A stretch of DNA of 54,107 bases from a virus (IMGVR_UViG_3300005617_000340:1-54107), one strand, 5' to 3'. Shown: positions 9,608 through 16,651, counted from the first letter of the stretch. The notes: a model not told the origin generated them from the letters alone. Translations and numbers: made by a program.

Positions 9608-10116
9608 CAGTTCGAAATCGTATAGCTAATGCTCAATGTGTTGCTGGTCGCCTTGCTGATTGTCGAGAACGTCACGTGACTCAACATCGTGCCGGCCGTC
9701 GCCGCAGACGTGTTGAACAAACCAGCTTCACCTAGAGTTCCGGTCGCCTGGTCTGTTGCGAACGTGACTTCCGCGCGCCAGCTTGGAGGATTGCTGGTCA
9801 GGTTTGTCGTCGTCATCGTACCGATGGTGAGACGACCCACTGTCGCAGTAATCTCTGAGCCGAGTGCTGTGTCCGATGTCGCCGGCGCTGTGGTCGACGT
9901 TCCAACAGCGATCGAATTGATCGTAGTAGACGGAGGCGAAGATGACTGGATACGTTCAAGAACCCACCGGCGCCCCGCGGTGACTACCGTGTTGTCGACC
10001 TTCCGATAATCGATCTGCTCACCGGTCTCGGCGTTGTACACCCCGATCTCGATGCAGCCACGCAAATGGATAACATCGGATAGTTCATTCTTCTTACTGA
10101 TCTTTCTCTTGGCCAT
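9607..10116 (-). CDS. Phage tail/head structural protein
   Basis: 169 residues from the second of two consecutive ATGs (better spacing from GGGAGC). Begins MAKRKISKKN. The middle (GEQIDYRKVDNTVVTAGRRW) followed by a Thr/Ser/Ala-rich beta region is a pattern common in phage tail-collar or decoration proteins. The stop overlaps the start of the next small gene. Confidence 0.7.
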   Translation of the reverse strand: MAKRKISKKNELSDVIHLRGCIEIGVYNAETGEQIDYRKVDNTVVTAGRRWVLERIQSSSPPSTTINSIAVGTSTTAPATSDTALGSEITATVGRLTIGTMTTTNLTSNPPSWRAEVTFATDQATGTLGEAGLFNTSAATAGTMLSHVTFSTISKATSNTLSISYTISN

Positions 10117-10249
10117 CATCGCTCCCTGGACCGCGCTCTGCGGCTTCTTGAATTAAACAAACATGATTCGAACTTGCTGGCTTCCCACACTGCCCACAAC
10201 TCAACTGCACCGCCACGTGATCTTCTTGAGTCATCTTGTCTCGAAACAT
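10094..10249 (-). CDS. Small protein with CxxC motif (51 aa)
   Basis: 51 residues, MFRDKMTQEDHVAVQLSCGQCGKP..., preceded by a good ribosome site (AGGAG five bases before ATG). It contains one CGQC pair and overlaps the next gene's start in a different frame. Too short to assign. Confidence 0.6.
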   Translation of the reverse strand: MFRDKMTQEDHVAVQLSCGQCGKPASSNHVCLIQEAAERGPGSDDGQEKDQ

Positions 10250-10313
10250 TTAATCTCCTATTGAGCTCCAGGACGGAGCAAAGAGAGTGAACGCAGGCGG
10301 CTCACTCGGCGAG

Positions 10314-10736
10314 CTAGACCTTCACAGCGGAGAGTTGAAACGCCACGGCTCCTGGATCCTCGTGCTCTGGCGGGCAATTGCCTATCTTTCCATTGACCCA
10401 GGCGAACAATCGCCCTTCTACTCGAGACCCGATATCCCTTCCATATCCAAAGACCGTTGCAAGAAGAGTCGTATGAGGATCTTCTATTGCTGCACTTCGG
10501 CGCCGATACCAGATAGGCGAACTGCCCAAGGGAATCGGAATTTCACAAACCGGATGACCAGCCCAATCGACAACCTGCAACTTGCAAGGATTCGGCCACG
10601 CTTCCATAATTGTGCTTCCGGCTGGTTTCTCTTCGATCATTCGTCCGTCTGCATAAATCAACCGCCAGAAGACCGGATCCGGATTGGGCCTATTCCCCAG
10701 GCGGGAATTCTGCACGTATGGCTGCCTTAATTGCAT
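10314..10736 (-). CDS. Hypothetical protein (140 aa)
   Basis: 140 residues, Pro/Trp-rich and globular (DPVFWRLIYADGRMIEEKPAG, IWYRRRSA). Its N-terminus overlaps the preceding gene by 47 bases, so a slightly later start is possible. No recognised domain. Part of the leftward structural operon. Confidence 0.6.
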   Translation of the reverse strand: MQLRQPYVQNSRLGNRPNPDPVFWRLIYADGRMIEEKPAGSTIMEAWPNPCKLQVVDWAGHPVCEIPIPLGSSPIWYRRRSAAIEDPHTTLLATVFGYGRDIGSRVEGRLFAWVNGKIGNCPPEHEDPGAVAFQLSAVKV

Positions 10737-10935
10737 CTAACTGTTCCTGACTCGTGATTTGCGGCCTCTTACCTCTCGTGAGTTCCCAATTAGCCGGAGA
10801 ACCGGATAGATTCCCTTCACCATCCACTATCGCACGGCCGAGATGCTCCAATCCTTCGACAGGCTCATATCCTGAAAACGGATCTCCCTGTTCAGCATCG
10901 GCGGCGGCTTCCGTTGATAAATCCTGATTTTCCAT
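10690..10935 (-). CDS. Small acidic hypothetical protein
   Basis: 81 residues from MENQDLSTEAAADAEQ. Acidic N-terminus, then an alpha-helical C-terminus (SQEQLDAIKAAIRAEF). GAGAG lies upstream of this ATG. An in-frame start at 10971 is weaker. No known domain. Confidence 0.55.
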   Translation of the reverse strand: MENQDLSTEAAADAEQGDPFSGYEPVEGLEHLGRAIVDGEGNLSGSPANWELTRGKRPQITSQEQLDAIKAAIRAEFPPGE

Positions 10936-10992
10936 AACGACTCTCAAGGAGATAGTAACAATCTTCTGCAAGTTACAAGAGAAACTTGGTTT

Positions 10993-11631
10993 CTAAGGCT
11001 TTGTGTTTCTTTGAATTTCCCTCGAGAGATCCCGAAGGACATCCGAATGTGCCTTGACTTGCCCGACAAGCTCGTTGATTGGTTTCACCACTTCTTTCAT
11101 TTCCTCGGCATGCTTGGCTGTCTGAGCTTCCATACCAGCCTTAGTAGCAGCCAGGACCGATTGAAGCATAGACTCATGACGAGTGCCCTGATCTTGTTGA
11201 GCCTGCAAGTACTTCTCTTGAGCAGCGGTGCTACGAGCTTCTAATTCACTAGCCCGATGTTCAGAAGCTTCGAGCCGTTCTCGATAGAGATCAACCATCT
11301 GTGTCCAAGATTTCTGGGATTGTTCCTGGATATTCGCCGTAAAGGTTTGGAAGGCCGGACCTGCTTTCTTAGCAAAGATGTATATCGCAAGCACCCCAAC
11401 CGCCAAGAACACGATCGGAGTCCCAACATCTTTAATCAACGTGGCGACCCCGCCAATCCCACCAACTTGTTCAGATTGCAAGGCCGCTGCGGGAGAGATC
11501 GTTGCAACTCCAGCATTCACAATCATGCTCATAGCTTGAAGCAGCAATGAAAAGACAAAGCTGAATGCAGCCGCGCCGATAAGTAGCTTACACCAATCTA
11601 ATGCAGAAACAAGACCTGGCTTTTTAGGCAT
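10993..11631 (-). CDS. Membrane-anchored coiled-coil protein
   Basis: 212 residues. Two hydrophobic helices (around LLIGAAAFSFVFSLLLQAM and TPIVFLAVGVLAIYIF) are followed by ~110 charged, heptad-like residues (RERLEASEHRASELEARS, EMKEVVKPINELVGQ). Overlaps the 11631-11852 gene by one base. Together with that gene and 11862-12401 it forms a cluster of membrane/coiled-coil proteins typical of lysis or tail-membrane modules. Exact role unknown. Confidence 0.7.
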   Translation of the reverse strand: MPKKPGLVSALDWCKLLIGAAAFSFVFSLLLQAMSMIVNAGVATISPAAALQSEQVGGIGGVATLIKDVGTPIVFLAVGVLAIYIFAKKAGPAFQTFTANIQEQSQKSWTQMVDLYRERLEASEHRASELEARSTAAQEKYLQAQQDQGTRHESMLQSVLAATKAGMEAQTAKHAEEMKEVVKPINELVGQVKAHSDVLRDLSREIQRNTKP

Positions 11632-11852
11632 TATGGATGCAAACCCCCTTGTGTCCCAGTGATTTGCAACAGGAACACGATTAAAAAGATCACTCCGATA
11701 ACAACAATGATTGCCAGGGCGTACCTCTTGAGCGGTTCTGGCAAAAAGTTATTCGCCAGATACCAAACAAGGCCAATCACAATAAAGAAGATCAGTATCC
11801 AGACGAGTAACTGGATCAGTCCCGGCATCGCAAACGCTAAAACTGGTAACAT
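11631..11852 (-). CDS. Small two-helix membrane protein, holin-like
   Basis: 73 residues with two transmembrane helices (IQLLVWILIFFIVIGLVWYL and ALAIIVVIGVIFLIVFLLQI) joined by a short PEPLKR loop. Size, topology and position match small phage holin-like proteins. No biochemical motif proves holin activity, so the call is an inference. Confidence 0.65.
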   Translation of the reverse strand: MLPVLAFAMPGLIQLLVWILIFFIVIGLVWYLANNFLPEPLKRYALAIIVVIGVIFLIVFLLQITGTQGGLHP

Positions 11853-11861
11853 AGTTCCCCC

Positions 11862-12401
11862 TTAAGGCTGTTTAAGATACGTGAAAATCACGATCAGTGT
11901 TGCTATCAACCCAATTCCAGCAATGAGATAACCCCAACCAGAATTGAGGCCGGCGCCTCGCCCTTGCTGTAAAGATATCGCCGCCGCAATCGGCGCCAGA
12001 GTCGCTTCGAGTTTCTCTACAGCGGCTTTAAGATCATCCTTAGTTGCATATAATCCTCGCTCGCTGTTGATTTGTTCGCGAAGCTCGTTCGCTTTTTCGT
12101 CTTTATAAATCTGAATCTGACGAGCAAGATCCAGAGCATCTCGATCAGCTTGCTCTTTAATCTTCAGAGCTTTTTCACGCTCTTGTGCTATTTCATAATA
12201 TCTGCGATCTCTTTCTCCGTGCGTTAAAGCTCGTTCAGCAGCGATATCAGCATATCTGCGATCTCTTTCCTGAAGGATCGCTACATTCATTTCTCTCATC
12301 AGACTGATAGCTAGTAAATCGTCTTCACGTAATCGCCTAAAATGCTCATGAAGAGTATCTACAGTCCATCCACTGACCTGCTTTTCAGTTTCTCCTGACA
12401 T
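11862..12401 (-). CDS. Coiled-coil protein with C-terminal membrane anchor
   Basis: 179 residues from MSGETEKQ, chosen because TGGAGAT precedes that ATG. A longer start at 12440 overlaps the upstream gene. Central coiled coil with repeated ERDRRYADI / ERDRRYYEI units, then a C-terminal transmembrane helix (GWGYLIAGIGLIATLIVIF). A common phage architecture next to holin genes. Could be a spanin-like or tail accessory protein. Confidence 0.65.
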   Translation of the reverse strand: MSGETEKQVSGWTVDTLHEHFRRLREDDLLAISLMREMNVAILQERDRRYADIAAERALTHGERDRRYYEIAQEREKALKIKEQADRDALDLARQIQIYKDEKANELREQINSERGLYATKDDLKAAVEKLEATLAPIAAAISLQQGRGAGLNSGWGYLIAGIGLIATLIVIFTYLKQP

Positions 12402-12439
12402 ATCTCCATCTAAATGGTAACAGGAGAAAACGAACGGCA

Positions 12440-13039
12440 TTATGAAATGGCGATGTCAGACTGAATTTCACTCCCCCATGTATCCCATCCTGGGGTCTTA
12501 GGCCAAAGCGGATGGACAGGACGAGCAAACATCTCAAGACGGCGGGCTTCGGGATACATAATCTCTATGCGTTTTCGAACTTCATCCGGCTTGCGGCTGT
12601 GTTCCATTCTCTTATGAAAAATCACAGAAGGCGTCAACGAAAGAGCCGGCTTCATCGAACCTTTCACACCAAGCAGAACGAGCTCTAAATTACTTCCGGT
12701 GTAATATCCAGGGCCGGCAATCGGTTTGCCCTTCTTATCCAGTTTAGTCCAAGAAAACGCCACAGTTGAATAGCGGAAACCGCACGCTCGGAGAAATTCC
12801 AAAGCGAAATCCAACCTCGGACAGGTAGCCCATAAAAATAGAGCGGAGTTTTCAGCAGAGATGCTATGGACCCAAGGCGCCAATGCAAGAATTTCGTCAT
12901 CCTTCATTGTTGGATAGCGCCGACTGGTGCCGCCACCGAAATAGCTGCGGCAGTTCGTCTTCCATTTTCCATTTGGTTGTGGTTTCCGATCTCCGTAGTA
13001 CCACGGAGGATCAGAAAGGATCACATCGTATTGGGGCAT
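12440..13039 (-). CDS. MT-A70-family adenine N6-methyltransferase
   Basis: 199 residues from MPQYDVILSDPPWYY. DPPW is the catalytic motif of this family. The LFLWATCPRLDFALEFL, SNLELVLLG and PLWPKTPGWDTWG segments follow in the usual MT-A70 order. It methylates adenine in DNA (or RNA), most likely phage DNA, to block host restriction. It lies in the structural operon, not beside a nuclease, so no complete restriction system is present here. Confidence 0.9.
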   Translation of the reverse strand: MPQYDVILSDPPWYYGDRKPQPNGKWKTNCRSYFGGGTSRRYPTMKDDEILALAPWVHSISAENSALFLWATCPRLDFALEFLRACGFRYSTVAFSWTKLDKKGKPIAGPGYYTGSNLELVLLGVKGSMKPALSLTPSVIFHKRMEHSRKPDEVRKRIEIMYPEARRLEMFARPVHPLWPKTPGWDTWGSEIQSDIAIS

Positions 13040-13063
13040 GCAGGAAGGATATGACAAAAAGAA

Positions 13064-13726
13064 TCAAGAGGCTAGTAAAATCATCTCGGGCTTGCCATCC
13101 CACGTAAAATTCCACAGCTTCATGATCTTTTGTAGAGCCTCTTGCCTTACTTGTTCGGTCTGGCGATGCAGAGACAAATAAAGAGGAATCTTCAAATTTC
13201 GAATGAATCCAGCCATAGCTGGAAGGATCAGAGCTTCCGCACCTTCAACGTCCATCTTAATCAAACCACAATCGGTTATCTTGTGCTCTGTAAAGAACTC
13301 TTCCAGCGTGACAGTTTTTACCTTGATGCCGTTCTCGGAGCACATTAGAGAAGATTCGGAATTCCCCCATTGACTCTTATTTCCAAAGACCGCGGTGCCG
13401 GCTGTGTTTGATATCGCCCTTGAATCCAAAGTCACGTTCCCAATCTTATTCTCCACAAGATTGTATTCCAATTCATTGAGCGCGATCGGATCGGGTTCGA
13501 CAGCATAAACCCATCGACATCTGCGCGCGGCGTATAAGGTGAAAGGGCCTACCCAGGCGCCGATATCGACAAAAGAATTGTTGGCAAGATAGAGATCGAG
13601 AGATCGAAAGAACCACGGCTCCCAAAGACCAAGCTCAACCTGGTCCCAGAAATCCCAAGTTCTGGTGAGTGGTGAACTGACTACCCTGAATGACTCGCCG
13701 CAGATTTCAACGAATCTCCAGTTCAT
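13064..13726 (-). CDS. FkbM-type SAM methyltransferase
   Basis: 220 residues from the ATG whose first base overlaps the upstream stop (TAATG). A longer frame starts at 13747. FVDIGAWVGPFTLYAA is the SAM loop, VYAVEPDPIALNELEYN the acidic second strand, and DCGLIKMDVEGAEALIL the FkbM signature. Family members O-methylate sugars or related surface groups. Fits the nearby glycosyl/methyltransferase set. Confidence 0.88.
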   Translation of the reverse strand: MNWRFVEICGESFRVVSSPLTRTWDFWDQVELGLWEPWFFRSLDLYLANNSFVDIGAWVGPFTLYAARRCRWVYAVEPDPIALNELEYNLVENKIGNVTLDSRAISNTAGTAVFGNKSQWGNSESSLMCSENGIKVKTVTLEEFFTEHKITDCGLIKMDVEGAEALILPAMAGFIRNLKIPLYLSLHRQTEQVRQEALQKIMKLWNFTWDGKPEMILLAS

Positions 13727-14265
13727 TAGGATTCCGTCCAACTCCAACGCAGAGTCGGGGTCGCTACGGAAGCTCCGGCGGTTGTATTTGTCGCATCGAC
13801 ACCGAGGGTCACTTCAACGAGATTGCCCTTTCTGCCTGTAGTGCTGAAGGGGCCGGCTGCATAAACCGAAGCCACATTGATAACCGGGACTGCAATGACG
13901 TTGGTGTTGTTGCCGCCAGCAGGAACAACCGGAGCGGTCACATTGTTGTCCCCGGTATCGGCCGGCGCAGCCGTCGCCTGAACATAAGAGCCTTCTGCGT
14001 GGTCAGTTCTATGCCATAGTTTGGTACCGGTAGTCGTCTCATTGGCGACCTTTCCGATCATAACGCTTGTCATAGACAAGGAACCGGTGGCTGTGATCTC
14101 GAGGATAAAGGACTTGACGTAGGAAAAGGCGGTGCCGGTGGCGGTCGGTGTCGGTATTGGCGTTACGCCTACCGCGTCGTCAATTCGAGAGAACTTGACA
14201 GCCGAAACCGGGGCGATGCTCGGCCCAGATCCGGTCGCCAGGTCTATTTGTACCGTCATCGCCAT
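13726..14265 (-). CDS. Phage structural protein
   Basis: 179 residues, first gene of the leftward block, preceded by GGAGG eight bases before its ATG. Beta-rich and Thr/Val/Ala-rich (TGSLSMTSVMIGKVANETT, NVIAVPVINVASVYAAG), ending TLRWSWTES. Composition is typical of head-tail or decoration proteins. No enzymatic motif. Confidence 0.68.
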   Translation of the reverse strand: MAMTVQIDLATGSGPSIAPVSAVKFSRIDDAVGVTPIPTPTATGTAFSYVKSFILEITATGSLSMTSVMIGKVANETTTGTKLWHRTDHAEGSYVQATAAPADTGDNNVTAPVVPAGGNNTNVIAVPVINVASVYAAGPFSTTGRKGNLVEVTLGVDATNTTAGASVATPTLRWSWTES

Positions 14266-14326
14266 AGCCTATACCTCCGCTAATTTCCTGATTTCAGAAT
14301 ATCAGGAGGCATCAATTTGCGGTTTT

Positions 14327-14348
14327 GTCTCGCCTATGAAACAAAAAG
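14327..14348 (+). promoter_or_regulatory. Putative operator (copy A of TATGA-ACAA motif)
   Basis: A TTGTCTCGCCTATGAAACAA core that closely matches the sequence at 23056-23077 and partly that at 16733-16752. Imperfect dyad (TTTTGT ... ACAAAA). It abuts the -35 box of the promoter at 14350, so a phage regulator could act here. Function inferred from repetition. Confidence 0.4.
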
Positions 14349-14349
14349 C

Positions 14350-14378
14350 TTGACAAGGTTTTTGTTCGGAGTTAAGAT
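14350..14378 (+). promoter_or_regulatory. Sigma70-type promoter for the tRNA block
   Basis: TTGACA at 14350-14355, 17-base spacer, TAAGAT at 14373-14378. Points rightward into the tRNA/small-gene cluster. Confidence 0.7.
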
Positions 14379-14569
14379 CGCCTCGATCGCAATCCGGCTA
14401 GGGATTTTAGAACGATGAGACAGTTATCCACAAAGCAAAAACCGGCAGAACGGACACCACATACATGGTGTTCAGGGACGTCACGTTCCCTGACCGTCAA
14501 TAAGCCCGGATCGATACAGGCAAACCCGGCCTCGGGTAGCTATATCGATTTTGTGGAATCCTAATAAAG

Positions 14570-14590
14570 CGGGAGCGAATCCCGCTCCCG
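14570..14590 (+). other. GC-rich hairpin
   Basis: CGGGAGCG and CGCTCCCG form an 8-bp stem with a 5-base loop in the leader before the first tRNA. No U-tract follows, so it is not a clear terminator. Possibly a leader or processing structure. Confidence 0.4.
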
Positions 14591-14711
14591 AAATCCAGAT
14601 CAGATCAGAAAGTAGGGGGCGAATTCAAACCGCTTTGGAGCATCGGCTCCTGAGTTTTTTGATAATTGAATACGCCCTTATATTTTCGCGTCCTACTTTT
14701 ACTGGACGCAT

Positions 14712-14796
14712 GCGGTAGCGCCGAAGTTGGAGAGTCGGGGGAGTCTGTAAAACTCTTGCTCTTGTAGCTGAACAGGTTCGAATCCTGTCTACCGCA
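14712..14796 (+). tRNA. tRNA-Tyr(GTA)
   Basis: Acceptor GCGGTAG pairs CTACCGC. Anticodon loop CTGTAAA, long class II variable arm as expected for bacterial Tyr tRNA, T loop TTCGAAT, A73. First tRNA of the cluster. Confidence 0.92.
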
Positions 14797-14856
14797 ATAT
14801 TCGTTCTTGGTTGATATAGTTGAATTGTCCCTATACCTCACGAAAGGAAAACAACT

Positions 14857-15081
14857 ATGCAATGCATTTTCAGAGTGACAGGTGTAACCGAAGCACCTAT
14901 TCGAGAAGGCGACTTGGAATTTGACGGCTATCGATTCGAACTGACCGGCGAAGACGGAGTTAGCTCTGCTGTCCTCTTCGCAAAGACGCAGGAATTCGAA
15001 AACCTCAGTATAGTAAAGGGAACATTTGAACTATCTGAGATACCTCTCGGCCCTCCGCAGCCGGCCGAAACAAATGGGTAA
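14857..15081 (+). CDS. Small hypothetical protein
   Basis: 74 residues, MQCIFRVTGVTEAPIREG..., with AAAGGA seven bases or so before ATG. Beta-rich acidic protein (FDGYRFELTGEDG). Sits between tRNA-Tyr and tRNA-Trp. No recognised family. Confidence 0.7.
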   Translation: MQCIFRVTGVTEAPIREGDLEFDGYRFELTGEDGVSSAVLFAKTQEFENLSIVKGTFELSEIPLGPPQPAETNG

Positions 15082-15105
15082 TCATTCCCCGCCTTCGGGC
15101 GGGAT

Positions 15106-15188
15106 GGGGGTGTGGCTCAATGGTACGGCACTGGTCTCCAAAACCAGCGGGCGAAAGCTCATTCCAGGTTCGAATCCTGGTACCCCCG
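15106..15188 (+). tRNA. tRNA-Trp(CCA) with class II (Ser-like) variable arm
   Basis: Acceptor GGGGGTG/TACCCCC, anticodon stem CTGGT/ACCAG, loop CTCCAAA giving anticodon CCA, G73. The variable region is 16 bases with a GGGC-GAAA-GCTC hairpin, whereas bacterial Trp tRNAs have a ~5-base variable loop. The D arm and variable arm resemble the neighbouring Ser tRNAs (see findings). Confidence 0.88.
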
Positions 15189-15207
15189 ATTTTTAACAGG
15201 AGGCAAT

Positions 15208-15384
15208 ATGGCCAAGAAAGACACTCCGGAGCTCAAGTCGAGCACGGCCATATTGCCGTGTTCTTGTGAACATTCCTTTCAGGATTCTCAATACGGGAAG
15301 CAGATGAGAGTCCACAATCTACAAACAAAAGAAGTCAACGGGAAATTTTCGTACGCGTGTACAGTTTGTGCCAAAATCAAATAG
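15208..15384 (+). CDS. Small conserved phage protein with CxC motif
   Basis: 58 residues, MAKKDTPELKS..., preceded by AGGAGG. Pattern LPCSCEHSFQDSQYGKQMR-VHN and a C-terminal CTVCAKIK, likely a zinc-binding knuckle. Similar small proteins occur in many phages (from memory). The TAG stop overlaps the first bases of tRNA-Ser(CGA). Confidence 0.78.
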   Translation: MAKKDTPELKSSTAILPCSCEHSFQDSQYGKQMRVHNLQTKEVNGKFSYACTVCAKIK

Positions 15385-15468
15385 AGACGATCCGGCTGGA
15401 TGAGGGGCACGTTTCGAAAACGTGTAGCGGTATCCATTCCGTTGCGAGTTCGAGTCTCGCCGTCTCTG
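15383..15468 (+). tRNA. tRNA-Ser(CGA)
   Basis: Acceptor AGAGACG/CGTCTCT. Anticodon stem CACGT/ACGTG with loop TTCGAAA. Long class II variable arm (21 bases), T loop TTCGAGT, G73. Confidence 0.9.
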
Positions 15469-15478
15469 CTCTCTCTTA

Positions 15479-15560
15479 GGACCGATGCTGTTGAAAAACA
15501 CAGGGCAGGTGTGAGGAACGAACGGCCCGCAAGGGTACGCACTGCCACCTCAGTCGGTCC
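15479..15560 (+). ncRNA. Structured spacer RNA a
   Basis: 82 bases closed by GGACCGA/TCGGTCC. Inside, GGCAG and CTGCC and AGGTG and CACCT can pair. No reading frame or tRNA features. Lies between two Ser tRNAs and is therefore probably released by their processing. Family not recognised. Confidence 0.45.
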
Positions 15561-15570
15561 GAAGAATCTT

Positions 15571-15652
15571 GGAGAGATCGCCTAATGGTATGGCACTGCG
15601 TTGGAAGCGCAGCGGGCTTCGTCCTGTGGGGGTTCGAGTCCCCCTCTCTCCG
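15571..15652 (+). tRNA. tRNA-Ser(GGA)
   Basis: Acceptor GGAGAGA/TCTCTCC, loop TTGGAAG with anticodon GGA, 16-base variable arm, T arm GGGGG-TTCGAGT-CCCCC, G73. Confidence 0.9.
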
Positions 15653-15656
15653 CCAT

Positions 15657-15779
15657 CACCTGCGTGGATCCCGGCAGGTAAAATCCGTTGAGGGGCCGGG
15701 ATTGGGAGCGCCTGCGAGCCAGTCCGGAGAAATCCGATCTCTAATGGGAACTCAACGTCCCTAGAACAGTGGGCAATAT
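15657..15779 (+). ncRNA. Structured spacer RNA b with pseudoknot
   Basis: Hairpin ATCCCGGC/GCCGGGAT (15668-15702) whose loop contains CGTTGAG, perfectly complementary to CTCAACG at 15751-15757 (pseudoknot). An alternative hairpin ACCTGC/GCAGGT would exclude the first. A CGGA-GAAA-TCCG tetraloop hairpin lies between. Looks like a folded regulatory or stable RNA between two Ser tRNAs. Class unknown. Confidence 0.5.
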
Positions 15780-15781
15780 TT

Positions 15782-15863
15782 GGAGATGTCGCCTAATGGT
15801 ATGGCACTGGTTTGCTAAACCAGCGGGGTAATTCCTGTGCGGGTTCGACCCCCGCCATCTCCG
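15782..15863 (+). tRNA. tRNA-Ser(GCT)
   Basis: Acceptor GGAGATG/CATCTCC, anticodon stem CTGGT/ACCAG with loop TTGCTAA, 16-base variable arm, G73. Reads AGC/AGU. Confidence 0.92.
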
Positions 15864-15868
15864 CTTCT

Positions 15869-15951
15869 GGTGAGTTCGGCATGGGCAGGCCAACCTGTTT
15901 TGAAAACAGACGAGGGTAATACCCCGGTGGGTTCGACTCCCACACTCACCG
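15869..15951 (+). tRNA. tRNA-Ser(TGA)
   Basis: Acceptor GGTGAGT/ACTCACC, loop TTTGAAA with anticodon TGA, class II variable arm (CGAGGGTAATACCCCG), G73. The first anticodon-stem pair is a C-A mismatch. Confidence 0.88.
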
Positions 15952-15957
15952 CTTTCT

Positions 15958-16031
15958 GGACCCGTAGCTCAATTGGACAGAGCGCCACGCTTCGAACGTG
16001 GAAGTTGTAGGTTCGAGTCCTATCGGGTTCA
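15958..16031 (+). tRNA. tRNA-Arg(TCG)
   Basis: Acceptor GGACCCG/CGGGTTC, anticodon stem CCACG/CGTGG with loop CTTCGAA, T loop TTCGAGT, A73. Confidence 0.93.
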
Positions 16032-16039
16032 TCACTTAT

Positions 16040-16113
16040 GCCGGGTTGGCGGAATTGGCATACGCGCTAGTCTTAGGAACTAGTCTTTAAGGGTTCGAGT
16101 CCCTTACCCGGTA
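16040..16113 (+). tRNA. tRNA-Leu(TAG), short variable loop
   Basis: Acceptor GCCGGGT/ACCCGGT, Leu-like D arm, anticodon stem CTAGT/ACTAG with loop CTTAGGA. Variable loop only TCTTT (5 bases) although bacterial Leu tRNAs are normally class II. A73. Confidence 0.88.
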
Positions 16114-16121
16114 CTTCTCTC

Positions 16122-16195
16122 GCGGGTGTGGCGGAATTGGCATACGCGCAACGTTGAGAACGTTGTTTTTGGAGGTTCGAGTCCTCTCATCCGCA
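16122..16195 (+). tRNA. tRNA-Leu(GAG), short variable loop
   Basis: Acceptor GCGGGTG/CATCCGC, anticodon stem CAACG/CGTTG with loop TTGAGAA. Variable loop TTTTT, T arm GGAGG-TTCGAGT-CCTCT, A73. Confidence 0.88.
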
Positions 16196-16222
16196 TCGTG
16201 AATAATCCAGTTCAAGGAGAAA

Positions 16223-16504
16223 ATGAAGAAAATAATTCTGGCTGTAGTTGTTTTGTTAGCTGTTGTGATCCTACCTGCATTGTCTCAACAATGTGACGGT
16301 TGTATGCAGATTGTATGCGAGCCGGCGATTTCGACGGCTTCCGGTTGGGGCTTTACTTCCGGTTCGGCCTCAGCAGACGCAATAGCAAATGCACGAGCAG
16401 GATGCTACGCTCACGGACAATCAGCCGGAGCATCAACTGTATCCACCCAATATTGGGGTGTGTACTTTACTGGATACGCCAACGTTCAGTGTAACTGCAA
16501 CTAA
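16223..16504 (+). CDS. Secreted cysteine-containing small protein
   Basis: 93 residues with an N-terminal signal peptide (MKKIILAVVVLLAVVILPALSQQ) followed by a small Ser/Ala/Gly-rich domain with CDGCMQIVCE near the start and VQCNCN at the end. AAGGAG precedes the ATG. Clearly related to the protein at 42455-42733, which shares the VQIVCE ... TAS ... C ... G ... W-Y ... V-C-C pattern. Likely exported to the periplasm or surface. Role unknown; a lysis, superinfection or toxin-like role cannot be told apart. Confidence 0.78.
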   Translation: MKKIILAVVVLLAVVILPALSQQCDGCMQIVCEPAISTASGWGFTSGSASADAIANARAGCYAHGQSAGASTVSTQYWGVYFTGYANVQCNCN

Positions 16505-16512
16505 CTGACATT

Positions 16513-16567
16513 GGGGTTGACTGGCGATGACGCAGGGATAAGCTCCTGAGTACTAAGCAGCAACCCC
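16513..16567 (+). ncRNA. Structured spacer RNA c
   Basis: 55 bases closed by GGGGTTG/CAACCCC with an inner AGG-GATAAG-CTCCT hairpin. The 5' part (GGGGTTGACTGGCGATG) resembles the 5' part of spacer RNA d at 21269. Between a gene and tRNA-Leu(CAA). Confidence 0.4.
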
Positions 16568-16577
16568 TCTTACATAC

Positions 16578-16651
16578 GCCGGTGTGATGCAATTGGCAGA
16601 CATGGTAGTTTCAAAAACTATCTCTTAAGGGTTCGAGTCCCTTCATCGGCA
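16578..16651 (+). tRNA. tRNA-Leu(CAA), short variable loop
   Basis: Acceptor GCCGGTG/CATCGGC, anticodon stem GTAGT/ACTAT with loop TTCAAAA. Variable loop CTCTT, A73. Confidence 0.87.

Larger units (their letters stand above)
14266..14711. other. Divergent intergenic region
   Basis: 446 bases without a gene between the leftward structural block and the rightward tRNA block. It holds a short hairpin (CCTGAT/ATCAGG, 14288-14307) before the leftward gene, the regulatory motif at 14327-14348, a strong rightward promoter at 14350-14378, a TTATCCACA sequence at 14425-14433, and hairpins around 14458-14490 and 14570-14590. Confidence 0.7.

Noticed and set aside
12440-13039. Restriction-modification system
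   Set aside because: The MT-A70 methyltransferase stands alone; no cognate restriction nuclease is adjacent.
14425-14433. TTATCCACA as a DnaA box and origin
   Set aside because: A single perfect 9-mer match without a cluster, AT-rich unwinding element or replication gene nearby is not enough.
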